Below are positions 41,229-50,312 of a stretch of DNA of 64,000 bases, piece by piece (within the stretch, counting starts at the first letter, position 1; every line of letters begins with the position of its first letter). The stretch is from UBA6183 sp943372215 (GTDB taxonomy: Bacteria > Bacteroidota > Bacteroidia > UKL13-3), in the NCBI GenBank assembly GCA_943372215.1, contig CALRXU020000020.1, positions 12,789 to 76,788 on the forward strand, written 5' to 3'. The notes beneath the pieces are model-generated. The model saw nothing but the letters and a program-made list of their open reading frames with translations. It was not told the origin of the DNA and did no database searches. The translations under genes and the position numbers were made by a program.

Positions 41229-43604
41229 TTAAAATTTAAAGTTATAGGTTACAGATGGAACAAACGTGAACAAATAGGTTTTAACCGCCTGATTTCTTCC
41301 TGTGTCTGCATTTTGGTTAAAATCTAGGCTATAAAAATTCTTTCTTCCATATAAGTTGTAAATAGAAAACACCCAATTGCTTTCATTCTTATACACTTTG
41401 CCTGGAATAACTTTCCTACCCAATATTAAAGACACATCCATTCTGTGGTAGGCTGGAATTCTGCCGCTATTTCTGTTTCCATATTCAGTAATGCGATCTC
41501 CTTCAAATTCATAATAACCCAATGCAGGCGTATAGGTATCGCCACTGGCATAAATAAAATTAGCTGAGCCTGTAAGCCTTTTGGTAAACTCATGGCTCAC
41601 TACAAATGTAAGGTAGTGTCTTCTGTCGAACCTGAAATTATACCACTCATTGTTGTTTACCCCTTCTGCCTTGCGTTCAGATTTTGAAAGGGTGTAACTT
41701 ACCCAACCTGTTGTTCGGCCGCGTTGTTTTCTTACCAAAAACTCTATACCATAAGCCCTGCCTTGTCCTGCTATCACTTGCGATTCAATAGCCTCATTAA
41801 AATCAATATCAGCATCGTCTTTCAGTTCAACGGTGTTGGTCATCCATTTATAATACACTTCAGCTGAGGCTTCAATCAAGTTCTCGTTAAAATTATGGAA
41901 ATATCCGGCAGCAATTTGATCAGCCATTTGCGGCTTGATATAGTTGTCAGAGGGTGTCCAAAACTCTTGTCCTACGCTTGCTCCGGTGGTTTGAATCAAA
42001 TGCATGTATTGAAACATCCTGTTATAAGAAGCTTTGATGGAACTTGATGCGTTTAACACATAAGTAAGATTTAAACGTGGTTCAAAACCAACAAAAGTAT
42101 TGTATACCTCACCTGATTTGTAATTGGTAGTATCAGTAATTTTACTGGTTGTAATAAAGCCATTGTCCAAAAAGTTGGGTTTACCACCTGCATACTCAAA
42201 TGATCTGCCACTACCAATATTTTGAAAGAAAGATATTCTTAAACCATACTCAGCACTAAAGCGGCTGGTAAATTTAACCGCATGGCTGCCGTAGAGGGCA
42301 TAATCCAATGCGCGTTTCTTGGGCAATAAATCTTTGGTAATAATTGACTCACTATTAATTGGCCTGATTTCTCCGGGAGAGAACGTATGATGGGTGGCTA
42401 CAAAACCATACTTAATACTATTCTTGGGATTAGCAAAATAGCTAAAATCCTGTTTGAGCGTAAAATCAGTAATGTCATTTAGGCGCCTGAAGTTTAAGTT
42501 CCTTGAAACATTGATGTCGAGGTAATAATTATAGCGGCTAAAAATTAAACTGGTATTGGAGAATAATTTAGGACTGAAAATGTGGTTCCATCGGATAGTT
42601 GCTGTTTGGTTACCCCAACCTAAGCCAAATAGATTGCCTGTTCCCAAATTATCTGCACCAATATACCCTGAAATAAACAATTTATCCTTGGTTCCCAATG
42701 TAAAATTAGTTTTAACATTCAGGTCACCAAAATTGGCTATCACATCTTTTGTTCGGCTTGATAAAGGAAAAAACACATCAAAATAACTCCTACGACCAGA
42801 AACCATAAATGAGCTTTTTCCTTTTTGTATTGGCCCTTCAAGGGTTAAACGTGAAGATAAAATACCAATACCACCAGAAGCACTGAACTTTTTAGCGTTT
42901 CCATCTTTCATCCTCACATCAAGTACAGATGCCAAACGGCCACCAAAGTTAGCTGGAATGCCACCTTTATATACTTCAAAATCCTTGATGGCATCACCAT
43001 TAAATACAGAAAAGAAACCCACCACGTGAGAAGGATTATAAACCACGGCCTCATCTAACTGTACTAAGTTGTGATCAACATTACCACCCCGTACAATAAA
43101 TAATGTGTTACCATCTCCGGCAGCCTGTATACCAGGTAACAGTTGAATGGCCTTAATGATATCCACTTCACCCAACAGAATCGGAATTTTTTTCACTTCC
43201 TTAATGTCCATTTTCACCACACTCATCTTTGTTGATTCCACATTAGATGCATTTGGCTTATCGTCAGTAATTACGGCCTCCTTTAATTCTCTTTTGTCTT
43301 CTGTTAATTCCAAGTTTAAAATCACATTGCCTTTAGTGATATCAACTACTTTGGTTTGGGTAACAAATCCCACATAAGAAAACGTAATGCTGTATTTGCC
43401 TTCTGGTAAGTTTAGGGAATAATAACCATAAGTATTGGTGGCAACACCAGTCTTTAATTCATCAACAACAACTGATACCCCAATTAACTCTTCTCCATTC
43501 TTGGCATCTTTTACGTTACCGCTAATGGTGTGTTTCTTTACCTGCGCATTGGTTATATTGGCGAGTATTAAGGCTAGAAACAATGTAAATGCTAATTTTT
43601 TCAT
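41229..43604 (-). CDS. TonB-dependent receptor with carboxypeptidase-like domain
   Basis: A 791-residue outer-membrane receptor. Signal peptide 1-20, carboxypeptidase-regulatory-like domain about 25-105 (HTISGNVKDAKNGEELIGVS), plug about 130-235 (LLGEVDIIKAIQLLPGIQAA, FIVRGGNVDHNLVQLD, GGIPANFGGRLASVLDV), then the 22-strand barrel ending SVTYNFKF with terminal Phe. It imports an unknown ligand, probably together with the DUF4249 lipoprotein encoded just after it. A 9-bp hairpin lies 15 bp upstream of the start codon in the leader. Confidence 0.95.
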   Translation of the reverse strand: MKKLAFTLFLALILANITNAQVKKHTISGNVKDAKNGEELIGVSVVVDELKTGVATNTYGYYSLNLPEGKYSITFSYVGFVTQTKVVDITKGNVILNLELTEDKRELKEAVITDDKPNASNVESTKMSVVKMDIKEVKKIPILLGEVDIIKAIQLLPGIQAAGDGNTLFIVRGGNVDHNLVQLDEAVVYNPSHVVGFFSVFNGDAIKDFEVYKGGIPANFGGRLASVLDVRMKDGNAKKFSASGGIGILSSRLTLEGPIQKGKSSFMVSGRRSYFDVFFPLSSRTKDVIANFGDLNVKTNFTLGTKDKLFISGYIGADNLGTGNLFGLGWGNQTATIRWNHIFSPKLFSNTSLIFSRYNYYLDINVSRNLNFRRLNDITDFTLKQDFSYFANPKNSIKYGFVATHHTFSPGEIRPINSESIITKDLLPKKRALDYALYGSHAVKFTSRFSAEYGLRISFFQNIGSGRSFEYAGGKPNFLDNGFITTSKITDTTNYKSGEVYNTFVGFEPRLNLTYVLNASSSIKASYNRMFQYMHLIQTTGASVGQEFWTPSDNYIKPQMADQIAAGYFHNFNENLIEASAEVYYKWMTNTVELKDDADIDFNEAIESQVIAGQGRAYGIEFLVRKQRGRTTGWVSYTLSKSERKAEGVNNNEWYNFRFDRRHYLTFVVSHEFTKRLTGSANFIYASGDTYTPALGYYEFEGDRITEYGNRNSGRIPAYHRMDVSLILGRKVIPGKVYKNESNWVFSIYNLYGRKNFYSLDFNQNADTGRNQAVKTYLFTFVPSVTYNFKF

Positions 43605-43619
43605 TGTAAAATTTTTCGG

Positions 43620-43653
43620 GTGCGAAAATATTCATTTAAGCCATTTTTCGCAC
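43620..43653 (-). promoter_or_regulatory. Leader hairpin upstream of the TonB receptor
   Basis: GTGCGAAAA (43620-43628) pairs perfectly with TTTTCGCAC (43645-43653) over 16 nt. In the minus-strand transcript the hairpin ends 15 nt before the receptor start codon, where it could affect translation. Confidence 0.45.
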
Positions 43654-43678
43654 TTTAAATAGATAAAAGGAACAATAA

Positions 43679-43722
43679 GGTAGGTGAATGGTAAATATAT
43701 TCATTGGGCCTTTCACCTACCA
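43679..43722 (-). terminator. Hairpin after the second TonB receptor gene
   Basis: GGTAGGTGAA (43679-43688) pairs with TTCACCTACC (43713-43722), 7 bp after the stop codon of the 43729-46113 gene. The T-tract is weak, so termination may be partial and allow read-through to the next receptor. Confidence 0.6.
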
Positions 43723-43728
43723 TTTTAA

Positions 43729-46113
43729 TTAAAATTCAATTTTGTAGGCTAAAACAGGAATTAAACCTGCCTGATACCAATTTTTAATGGTTTTGCTATT
43801 GGTATCAAAGTACTGGCCACCCACGTTCTGATGATTGGTGGCATTTTGCAAATCAAGCGATAAAGTAGTGGTTGTTTTGGTATAATTGCGTTTGATGCTA
43901 AACCGAATATCCATCCGCATGTAGTCGCTGCTTTTATGAGAAAAAGCTTTATCGTTTATATAAACTGTTTCTTCCTTTCTGCTTGATGCTTCTATATCAA
44001 TAGGGGTATTTCTAAACCCTCCTACATAAACAAGCTTGGTGTTAATGCCCAACACTTTTCGTTTTCTCTTTTCCGATAATTCCCACTCTTTACCCGCAGT
44101 AAAAGTTAAGGCATAGTTGGTGTTGTAGCGTGTGTTAAACCATTGTCCTGATGGCGCTCTGTATTTTGATTCATACAATGAACCTGATAACAAATAATAC
44201 AAATTTTTGTGCAGAAACCGCTCTACTGTTAGTTCCAATCCATAATTCCTACCTAAGCCATTATTGGCCAAGCGCTCGTCAGTAAAACCTTCTACCTCAT
44301 TAAGTACAGAATAAATACTTTGTTTATTTGTGCTGACAGGAATATTAAATAAATGCTGGTAATAAACCTCCGTTTTAATGTGTGTATGCGGAGAAACACT
44401 TACATCATGTGAGATAACATAGTGATGTGCCTTTGATATTCCAAGGTTTTTGTTTAGCAACTCCGCACTTCCGTTGGGTTTTGCAAAGTAAGTACCAAGC
44501 GGTTGTATTTGCCCATGTAAACCATACCCAAACGAAACATATTGTTTGGATGAAAGGTCGTATTTTATTGAGGCACGAGGTTCGATAGAGTAAGTATTAT
44601 TTAAGGTTAACAAAAGGGTATGTAATCCTACATTGGTAGTTAGCCTATTGTTTAATTTATGGTTCCATTGGGCAAAAGTTTGTATGGTAGACGTTGAACC
44701 TGAGTTAGCTAATGTTACTTCCATCACTTTTGTTGAATCTTCCAATGCTTTTCTTTGTAAGTCGTAATTTAAGAAGTTTACAATAAACCCTGTTCTTAGG
44801 CTATTTTTCGCATCAATTTTTCTGGTTAAGGTTAATGTAATACCCAATTTACTTTGCGTATAAGATTCCTGCGATTGCAGATAGGTGATGTAGTTTTCAT
44901 TGAGTTTATTTTCTTTATAAGCATTCTCCGTTCCTGAAAACAATATGGTTGACTTTAACACCATCTTTTTCCCAAAAAGCTTGGTATTGTTTATCCCAAA
45001 AGTACCCGTGTTTGCTAAAAAGCGCGACTGGTATTGTTTAAAGGAGTCTTCTTTCCATTTGGCAGAATCCTTTTCGGCAATGGTGGTTTGTGAACTCAAT
45101 CCACCAAAACCAAATACCCCAAACGTGCCATATTTTTTTGTTGGTAGCGAAACATTAAAAGACAAATCTTGAAAATTTGTTGTTGCATCCCCCACAACAT
45201 TAAGCCCCATTAAACCAAGCAGAGACAAGGTGGAGTACCTGTAATTAACTAGGTAAGAACCATCATATCCTTTTCTGATTGGGCCTTCCGAAGCCACATC
45301 AATTCCAAGAATACCGGCCTGGAAAGTAAACTCCCTTTTTTGATTATTGCCTTTTCGCAATTTTAAATCAAATACCCCTGATAAGGCATTGCCATATTCA
45401 GCAGCGAACGCACCTGTCATAAAATCAGAATTACCCAATAGTTGTGCACTTAAAATAGAAATGCCTCCTCCTGATGTGCCCACACTTGAAAAGTGGTTTG
45501 GATTTGGAATATCTACACCTTCCATTCGCCATAACAATCCGTTTGGTGAGTTACCTCTGATGGAAATGGTATTGTTGCCATCGCCCACAGCTACCACACC
45601 AGAAAATGAGGTGGCCATTCGTCCAGGGTCGTTAAATGCTGCTGCAAATTTTTGTGTTTCTTCTACAGAAAAAGTTCTTGTACTCACAATAGCCAATTCA
45701 TTTAGTGGTTTGCGTTTTTCAACCTTGGCCTTAACCACGGCTTCGTTAGCTTGCACAATTTGTTCTTCCAGTTGAATAGTTAATACAACTTCTTTACCCG
45801 AGTTTACTGCTATGTTTGGTATAATGGCTTCTTTATAACCCATAAAAGTTACTTTAATGCTTTGTCTGCCCACTGGCACATCCTTAAGCGAGAACTGTCC
45901 GTTTAAATCAGTTGCCGTTCCCTTTAATGGTGTTGAGCCAAGCAATACCACCACTGCGCCAGGCATGGGGCTTTGCGAAATTTTATCAACCACCGTACCC
46001 CTAATATTTTGTGTGAGTTGTTGTGCATGAACCGATCCTGCAAGGAGTACAAGTAGCAAATAACTTACCGTTCGATTCATCATTCTCACCAAAGTTCTTA
46101 TCATTGTTTTCAT
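43729..46113 (-). CDS. TonB-dependent receptor of the sigma/FecR locus
   Basis: A 794-residue receptor: signal peptide 1-30, carboxypeptidase-regulatory-like domain about 33-120 (NIRGTVVDKISQSPMPGAVV), plug about 140-255 (TISIRGNSPNGLLWRMEGVD, NSDFMTGAFAAEYGNALSGV) and a barrel ending LIPVLAYKIEF. It has no STN domain of its own, whereas the separate STN protein is encoded two genes upstream. The promoter motif TGTAGGGG-N14-GTTGTC stands 24 bp before its start codon, placing it in the regulon of the neighbouring sigma factor. Confidence 0.95.
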   Translation of the reverse strand: MKTMIRTLVRMMNRTVSYLLLVLLAGSVHAQQLTQNIRGTVVDKISQSPMPGAVVVLLGSTPLKGTATDLNGQFSLKDVPVGRQSIKVTFMGYKEAIIPNIAVNSGKEVVLTIQLEEQIVQANEAVVKAKVEKRKPLNELAIVSTRTFSVEETQKFAAAFNDPGRMATSFSGVVAVGDGNNTISIRGNSPNGLLWRMEGVDIPNPNHFSSVGTSGGGISILSAQLLGNSDFMTGAFAAEYGNALSGVFDLKLRKGNNQKREFTFQAGILGIDVASEGPIRKGYDGSYLVNYRYSTLSLLGLMGLNVVGDATTNFQDLSFNVSLPTKKYGTFGVFGFGGLSSQTTIAEKDSAKWKEDSFKQYQSRFLANTGTFGINNTKLFGKKMVLKSTILFSGTENAYKENKLNENYITYLQSQESYTQSKLGITLTLTRKIDAKNSLRTGFIVNFLNYDLQRKALEDSTKVMEVTLANSGSTSTIQTFAQWNHKLNNRLTTNVGLHTLLLTLNNTYSIEPRASIKYDLSSKQYVSFGYGLHGQIQPLGTYFAKPNGSAELLNKNLGISKAHHYVISHDVSVSPHTHIKTEVYYQHLFNIPVSTNKQSIYSVLNEVEGFTDERLANNGLGRNYGLELTVERFLHKNLYYLLSGSLYESKYRAPSGQWFNTRYNTNYALTFTAGKEWELSEKRKRKVLGINTKLVYVGGFRNTPIDIEASSRKEETVYINDKAFSHKSSDYMRMDIRFSIKRNYTKTTTTLSLDLQNATNHQNVGGQYFDTNSKTIKNWYQAGLIPVLAYKIEF

Positions 46114-46137
46114 AGTTTTTCTTGTTGTTTTAATAAT

Positions 46138-46165
46138 GACAACCGTTCATAAAAAAACCCCTACA
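46138..46165 (-). promoter_or_regulatory. Sigma-regulon promoter P3 (TonB receptor)
   Basis: On the minus strand TGTAGGGG (46165-46158), 14 bp, GTTGTC (46143-46138). Spacing is identical to P1 and P2. The TGTAGGGG box overlaps the loop and 3' arm of the terminator hairpin of the preceding gene. Confidence 0.75.
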
Positions 46166-46180
46166 AAGGGGTTTGTTTTT
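46151..46180 (-). terminator. Rho-independent terminator overlapping a promoter
   Basis: AAACCCCT (46155-46162) pairs with AGGGGTTT (46167-46174) over a 4-nt loop. In the minus-strand transcript it is followed by a run of Ts, 17 nt after the 46192 stop codon. A T-run on the other side makes it potentially bidirectional. Confidence 0.85.
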
Positions 46181-46191
46181 TTGTAACTTTT

Positions 46192-47343
46192 TTAGTTGAA
46201 CATAAAACTAATGCCTGCTTTGGCTCCCACATGGATGCGGTTTCTATCATCAAGCTCGCGTTTGTATAAACTAAATTGCGGCTTATTCAGTTGGTTATTC
46301 ATCAACTCTCCGTCTTCAAGTCGGGTCCATGAAATGGTTGGGCCAACAGCTATTGCAATGTGTTTAAATTCATAGCCCAACATGCCATTCATTACCAAAA
46401 AATGTTGCTGCTCCTCCTCTACTGATTGGTAGAACATGGCCTCAGGATTAAAGTACCAGTGCTTTGACATGGTAACAATGCTTCCTAAACCAAGACCAGC
46501 AGAAAACTCATGTTTAAAGTCATCGTTATAACCAAAACCAAAAGCAGTGTATAAAGGCTTTACCCCAATTTTAAAAGTGGATTGCACTTTAAACAAATCA
46601 GACGAACCTAACTCGATGGTACGGTAACCACCTTTTTTTACAAAAGAAATGAAACCAAAGGGCATGCCTCCTGCAAAAGAATCAGCCACGTTTACAAAGC
46701 CCAATTGGAATCCTTTGGTTGATTTTCCAGCCGTATTTACAAAACCAATTTGCGTACCCAGTGATTCTTTTTTAGTTAGGTTAACAAATCCCAACTGAAT
46801 GCCTTCCGTTTTACCCCCACTTACATTTACATAGCCAATTTGCGCCCCATCTAAATCATCTTTTAGCACATTAACAAAACCCACTTGCGTTCCCTTTAAA
46901 TTTCCAGCCAGTAAGTTCACATAACCTACCTGCGCACCTTTTCCATTTGCACCTGAAACATTTACAAAAGCTGCTTGAATGCCATTGAATGATTTTCCGT
47001 TGAGGTTAACAAACCCAAGTTGTGCGCCTTCCAAAGAATCTTTTGAGGCATTCATAAAGCCCAACTGCATTCCCTTTGTATTACCGCCAGTTAAATTGCT
47101 AAAGCCCATTTGCCCACCAGTTAAGTTTTTTTGGTTGATGTTGGCTAATCCAATTTGAACGTTTTGCTGATTGCCTGCTGCTGAATTTACCATGCCTAAA
47201 AGCGGGTAAGAGAAATTTTCAGGTACTTGGTTGTAAAAACCCGTGTATAATTTGGTTTCCTTTTTTAAGCTATCTTGAGCTATGGCTGAAGTGATAAACA
47301 AACAGGTAAATAGTCCTGTAAATATTTGAGTTTTCATATTCAT
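46192..47343 (-). CDS. Exported protein with twelve or so 15-residue repeats
   Basis: A 383-residue protein with a signal peptide (1-22, ending TSAIAQ). From about residue 53 to 235 it consists of 15-residue units of the type GxQxGFVNxxxxxxx, for example GTQVGFVNVLKDDLD and GIQLGFVNLTKKESL. These match the surface-repeat proteins first noted in Leptospira (LA_2272-like). The last 150 residues form a beta-rich, outer-membrane-like domain shared with the protein at 47392-49323. Promoter P2 lies directly upstream and a terminator follows. The function is unknown; surface exposure is probable. Confidence 0.8.
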   Translation of the reverse strand: MNMKTQIFTGLFTCLFITSAIAQDSLKKETKLYTGFYNQVPENFSYPLLGMVNSAAGNQQNVQIGLANINQKNLTGGQMGFSNLTGGNTKGMQLGFMNASKDSLEGAQLGFVNLNGKSFNGIQAAFVNVSGANGKGAQVGYVNLLAGNLKGTQVGFVNVLKDDLDGAQIGYVNVSGGKTEGIQLGFVNLTKKESLGTQIGFVNTAGKSTKGFQLGFVNVADSFAGGMPFGFISFVKKGGYRTIELGSSDLFKVQSTFKIGVKPLYTAFGFGYNDDFKHEFSAGLGLGSIVTMSKHWYFNPEAMFYQSVEEEQQHFLVMNGMLGYEFKHIAIAVGPTISWTRLEDGELMNNQLNKPQFSLYKRELDDRNRIHVGAKAGISFMFN

Positions 47344-47363
47344 GTTATTTTGTATATGAATAA

Positions 47364-47391
47364 GACAACCCGCTTTAATTTTACCCCTACA
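47364..47391 (-). promoter_or_regulatory. Sigma-regulon promoter P2 (15-residue-repeat gene)
   Basis: Minus strand: TGTAGGGG (47391-47384), 14 bp, GTTGTC (47369-47364). It lies immediately after the stop codon of the preceding gene and 20 bp before the next start codon, so the leader would be very short. Confidence 0.75.
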
Positions 47392-49323
47392 TTATAAAAA
47401 TTTGATAGTGAATTTGCCGCCAGCCCACATGCTCACTTTATTGTTTGAATAGAATGAGTATGGTGCAAGCACATCTGATATTTCAGTATTTGAAGAGTAG
47501 TTGTTTAACACCCGATAAGCAGGCCCGATACCTATTGAAAAACGCTTCCCAAATTGTCTTTCAAAACCAACATAAACAGAATTAACCTGACTTGATGAAC
47601 CTATTTGATTTCCTTTTAAAAATAATTGAGCCATCAGCTCTCCTCCGAATTTCCAATGTTCACTCACATTATAGTAAGAGCCAAACCCATAACCAAAATT
47701 CCATAACCCATCTATTCGGTTGGTTAAATCTACTCCCACATTAAAAATGTTGTGAAACTTTTGTACACCCAACCTAAATGACAATTGTGTTTGTCTCATT
47801 TCATCAAACGAAACCTCTATTTTATGGTATCCATTGTTGCTGTAACTAAGCAAACCGATAGGAATACCATCACAACTGTCTGACCAATTAATCAAGCCCA
47901 CTTGTACCCCTTTTAAAGTATGTGCGTAGTTAAATAATGCTGAAACCTGAGTGCCAACCAATTTACCAGAAGTAAAATTTCCCAATCCGGCCAATTGAAC
48001 ACTGTTGCTATTGCCATAAACAATATTGGCAAACCCGCTAATTTGTGTACCTGAAATATTTCCCTTAATTGAGTTCACGTAACCTGCCAATTGAATCCCT
48101 TCCACATCTCCTTTTACCAAATTTACAAAGCCTGTTGCTTGTGCGCCACTAATATTACCCTTGGTTGCATTTACAAAACCACTTAATTGAGCACCTATAA
48201 CATTGCCTTGTACTGCATTAAAATAACCCGCAGCCTGCAAGCCACTTACATTGCCTCTGTTAACATTGCCAAAACCTGCTAATTGTGCACCTTTGGTGTA
48301 TCCGCCATTTAGGTTAAACATACCTGCTGCCTGCACACCAACCATGCTATCTTTTACCAGATTTAAGATACCAGCCGCCATCCCATAACGCGCATTGCCC
48401 GCCACTACATTTGCCAAACTTGCCACTGCACCTATCTCAATCCCTTTGCTATAACCCACCAACAAACTAACAGATACTTTATTAACGGTATTTCCTGAAA
48501 GTAGTTTATTGGTGCTTATACCAGGAATCACTGAAAACTGCACACCAGAAAAAATAGTATCGCTTATATTTCTAATATTTGCTTTGGTAGATTCAGACAA
48601 CAGCCATTTTTCCAAATCTTTCACAATTGTTCTGATGCTCTTTATAGTGTCTATAGCACTTGGGGCAGCATCAATTGTATCCAGTTTTATTGTATCAGCT
48701 CTTTGAATACTATCCACCTTAATGAAAACAGCAGTATCTTTTTTGATGGTTTCCAAAATAACATCCAATTGTTTTTGCGGGGTTACAATGCGTATGGTGG
48801 TGTCCTTATAATATTGCTTTTTTACTTCTATAGTAGCAGGTAGTTTGTTTGCTGGAAACTTTAAGTAGTAATACCCATATTTATTGGTTACAGCCGACAT
48901 CTGTTGCCTTTTATTAAACACACTGGCAAAAGCCACAGGCTCACCACGGTCATCATAAACATAACCACTCACCACCACTTCTGCTTCAATAGCCTTTTTA
49001 ACGGACGGTGCATTGGCTGTTAAGATAATAAAATTGCCTTTGGCTTTATAGTTCACGCTTTCTCCAAACATCATATTTAATACCGTGCGAATCGGCTTTC
49101 GATGCACCCGCAAGCTGACCTTTCTGTTAACAGGAATAAAAGAAGGGCTGTAAGAAAACTTTATTCCGGTAAGAGCAGCAATCTGGGCCAATACCTCATC
49201 TGCAGTTTCGTCTTGAACGACTAAACTTACTTCTCTTTCCAATACAGGAATTCGTTGGGCCGTAACTTTAAAAGTGGTTATTGAAAACAACCCTAATAAG
49301 AAAAGTGTAATTATTGTACGCAT
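47392..49323 (-). CDS. STN-domain protein with 16-residue repeats
   Basis: A 643-residue exported protein. Signal peptide 1-22; STN (secretin/TonB short amino-terminal) domain about 30-100 (VLAQIAALTGIKFSYSPSF, RTVLNMMFGESVNYKAKG); a carboxypeptidase-like beta domain about 115-195 (VVSGYVYDDRGEPVAFASV); a linker of Asp/Thr-rich sequence; then about ten 16-residue units such as GNISGAQATGFVNLVK and GDVEGIQLAGYVNSIK (about 300-460); and a beta-rich end domain resembling that of the 46192 protein. STN domains normally sit on TonB receptors and signal to FecR. Here the STN is on a repeat protein, with FecR and sigma encoded directly upstream (13-bp overlap). Confidence 0.85.
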   Translation of the reverse strand: MRTIITLFLLGLFSITTFKVTAQRIPVLEREVSLVVQDETADEVLAQIAALTGIKFSYSPSFIPVNRKVSLRVHRKPIRTVLNMMFGESVNYKAKGNFIILTANAPSVKKAIEAEVVVSGYVYDDRGEPVAFASVFNKRQQMSAVTNKYGYYYLKFPANKLPATIEVKKQYYKDTTIRIVTPQKQLDVILETIKKDTAVFIKVDSIQRADTIKLDTIDAAPSAIDTIKSIRTIVKDLEKWLLSESTKANIRNISDTIFSGVQFSVIPGISTNKLLSGNTVNKVSVSLLVGYSKGIEIGAVASLANVVAGNARYGMAAGILNLVKDSMVGVQAAGMFNLNGGYTKGAQLAGFGNVNRGNVSGLQAAGYFNAVQGNVIGAQLSGFVNATKGNISGAQATGFVNLVKGDVEGIQLAGYVNSIKGNISGTQISGFANIVYGNSNSVQLAGLGNFTSGKLVGTQVSALFNYAHTLKGVQVGLINWSDSCDGIPIGLLSYSNNGYHKIEVSFDEMRQTQLSFRLGVQKFHNIFNVGVDLTNRIDGLWNFGYGFGSYYNVSEHWKFGGELMAQLFLKGNQIGSSSQVNSVYVGFERQFGKRFSIGIGPAYRVLNNYSSNTEISDVLAPYSFYSNNKVSMWAGGKFTIKFL

Positions 49324-50300
49324 ACCTCGCCACTGAGCACAAATTGTTGACCTTGTTGCGTATAGATTAATCCTAGTGTTTCTGATAAAACAACAGCCAT
49401 GGTTTCTGGCGATTCATTGTTAAAATCAACAGTAATCCTGCAGTTTTCAAGTTTTTTGTTGCTAATAGCTAACACAGGCCCATAAACTTGATTAATGGTC
49501 TCCACCAATTCGCCCAAGGTTTGGTTTTTAAAACTAAACATTTTGGTTTTATAAGATGCTGCATTAGGGGCTACCAAGGCATTGGTTACAAATGCTTGGG
49601 TTGATTTGATATAAATAGCGGATTCATTTTGCTCAAGGCGAATTTGCTCCGAGGGGCTGCTCATTTCTACAATACCTTCTGTTACCAGCACAAACACAGA
49701 GTCACTGCTGGGATCTGCTTTTACATTAAATGCCGTTCCAATGTCTTTAATTATTACTCCGCCTGCATCAATCACAAATGGTATTTCTTCATTGTGTGTT
49801 ACTTCAAAAAAGGCCTCTCCAGATAATTTCAACTTACGTTCTTTTGCGTTAAATTCACCCATCAGGGTTAACGTGGTGTGTCTGTTCAGCACCACTTTCG
49901 AGCCATCTTTTAATACCTCTGTCTTAATCACATCTGTTGAAGCAATATTAAACTCTTGCACCTTATTACCCTTTAACAACTGGCTAACCAAAACACCAAT
50001 TATGGAAACAATTAAAAAAGAGGCCACCAAACGCAGGGGAGTAAAAAATGTTCGTATAGGAATAACCTTGGTTTTTTGAGGAGGAATATCAATGTTTTTT
50101 AACACCTGGGCATACATGCTTGAGCTGTTAATGGGTTTGTATTGAGTTTGATTAAACACTTCATAACATGATACAAAATAAGCCTCGTTCTCTGATGACA
50201 ATAATCTCCAATCATCAAGTTCCATAGCCTCATCAGGCAAAGCCTCTCCTGCAAGGTACTTCGCAATTAATGCATCTATATGTTCATTATTTAATTCCAA
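49311..50300 (-). CDS. FecR family anti-sigma factor
   Basis: A 329-residue protein. The amino-terminal 85 residues are cytoplasmic and contain the DDWRLLSSENEAYFVSCYEVF sigma-binding type helix; one membrane segment lies at about 88-108 (LRLVASFLIVSIIGVLVSQL). The FecR domain is at about 115-225 (TEVLKDGSKVVLNRHTTLTL, LSGEAFFEV) and a DUF4974 domain at about 250-325 (MFSFKNQTLGELVETINQVYG). It would hold the sigma factor until signalled by a periplasmic STN domain, here provided by the next gene, which overlaps it by 13 bp. Confidence 0.95.
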   Translation of the reverse strand: MELNNEHIDALIAKYLAGEALPDEAMELDDWRLLSSENEAYFVSCYEVFNQTQYKPINSSSMYAQVLKNIDIPPQKTKVIPIRTFFTPLRLVASFLIVSIIGVLVSQLLKGNKVQEFNIASTDVIKTEVLKDGSKVVLNRHTTLTLMGEFNAKERKLKLSGEAFFEVTHNEEIPFVIDAGGVIIKDIGTAFNVKADPSSDSVFVLVTEGIVEMSSPSEQIRLEQNESAIYIKSTQAFVTNALVAPNAASYKTKMFSFKNQTLGELVETINQVYGPVLAISNKKLENCRITVDFNNESPETMAVVLSETLGLIYTQQGQQFVLSGEVCVQ

Positions 50301-50312
50301 TTGCTTTTAACT

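Noticed and set aside
46600..48500. Short periodic DNA repeats of 45-48 bp in the two repeat-protein genes
   Set aside because: They encode the 15- and 16-residue protein repeats in frame and are not CRISPR or tandem satellite DNA.
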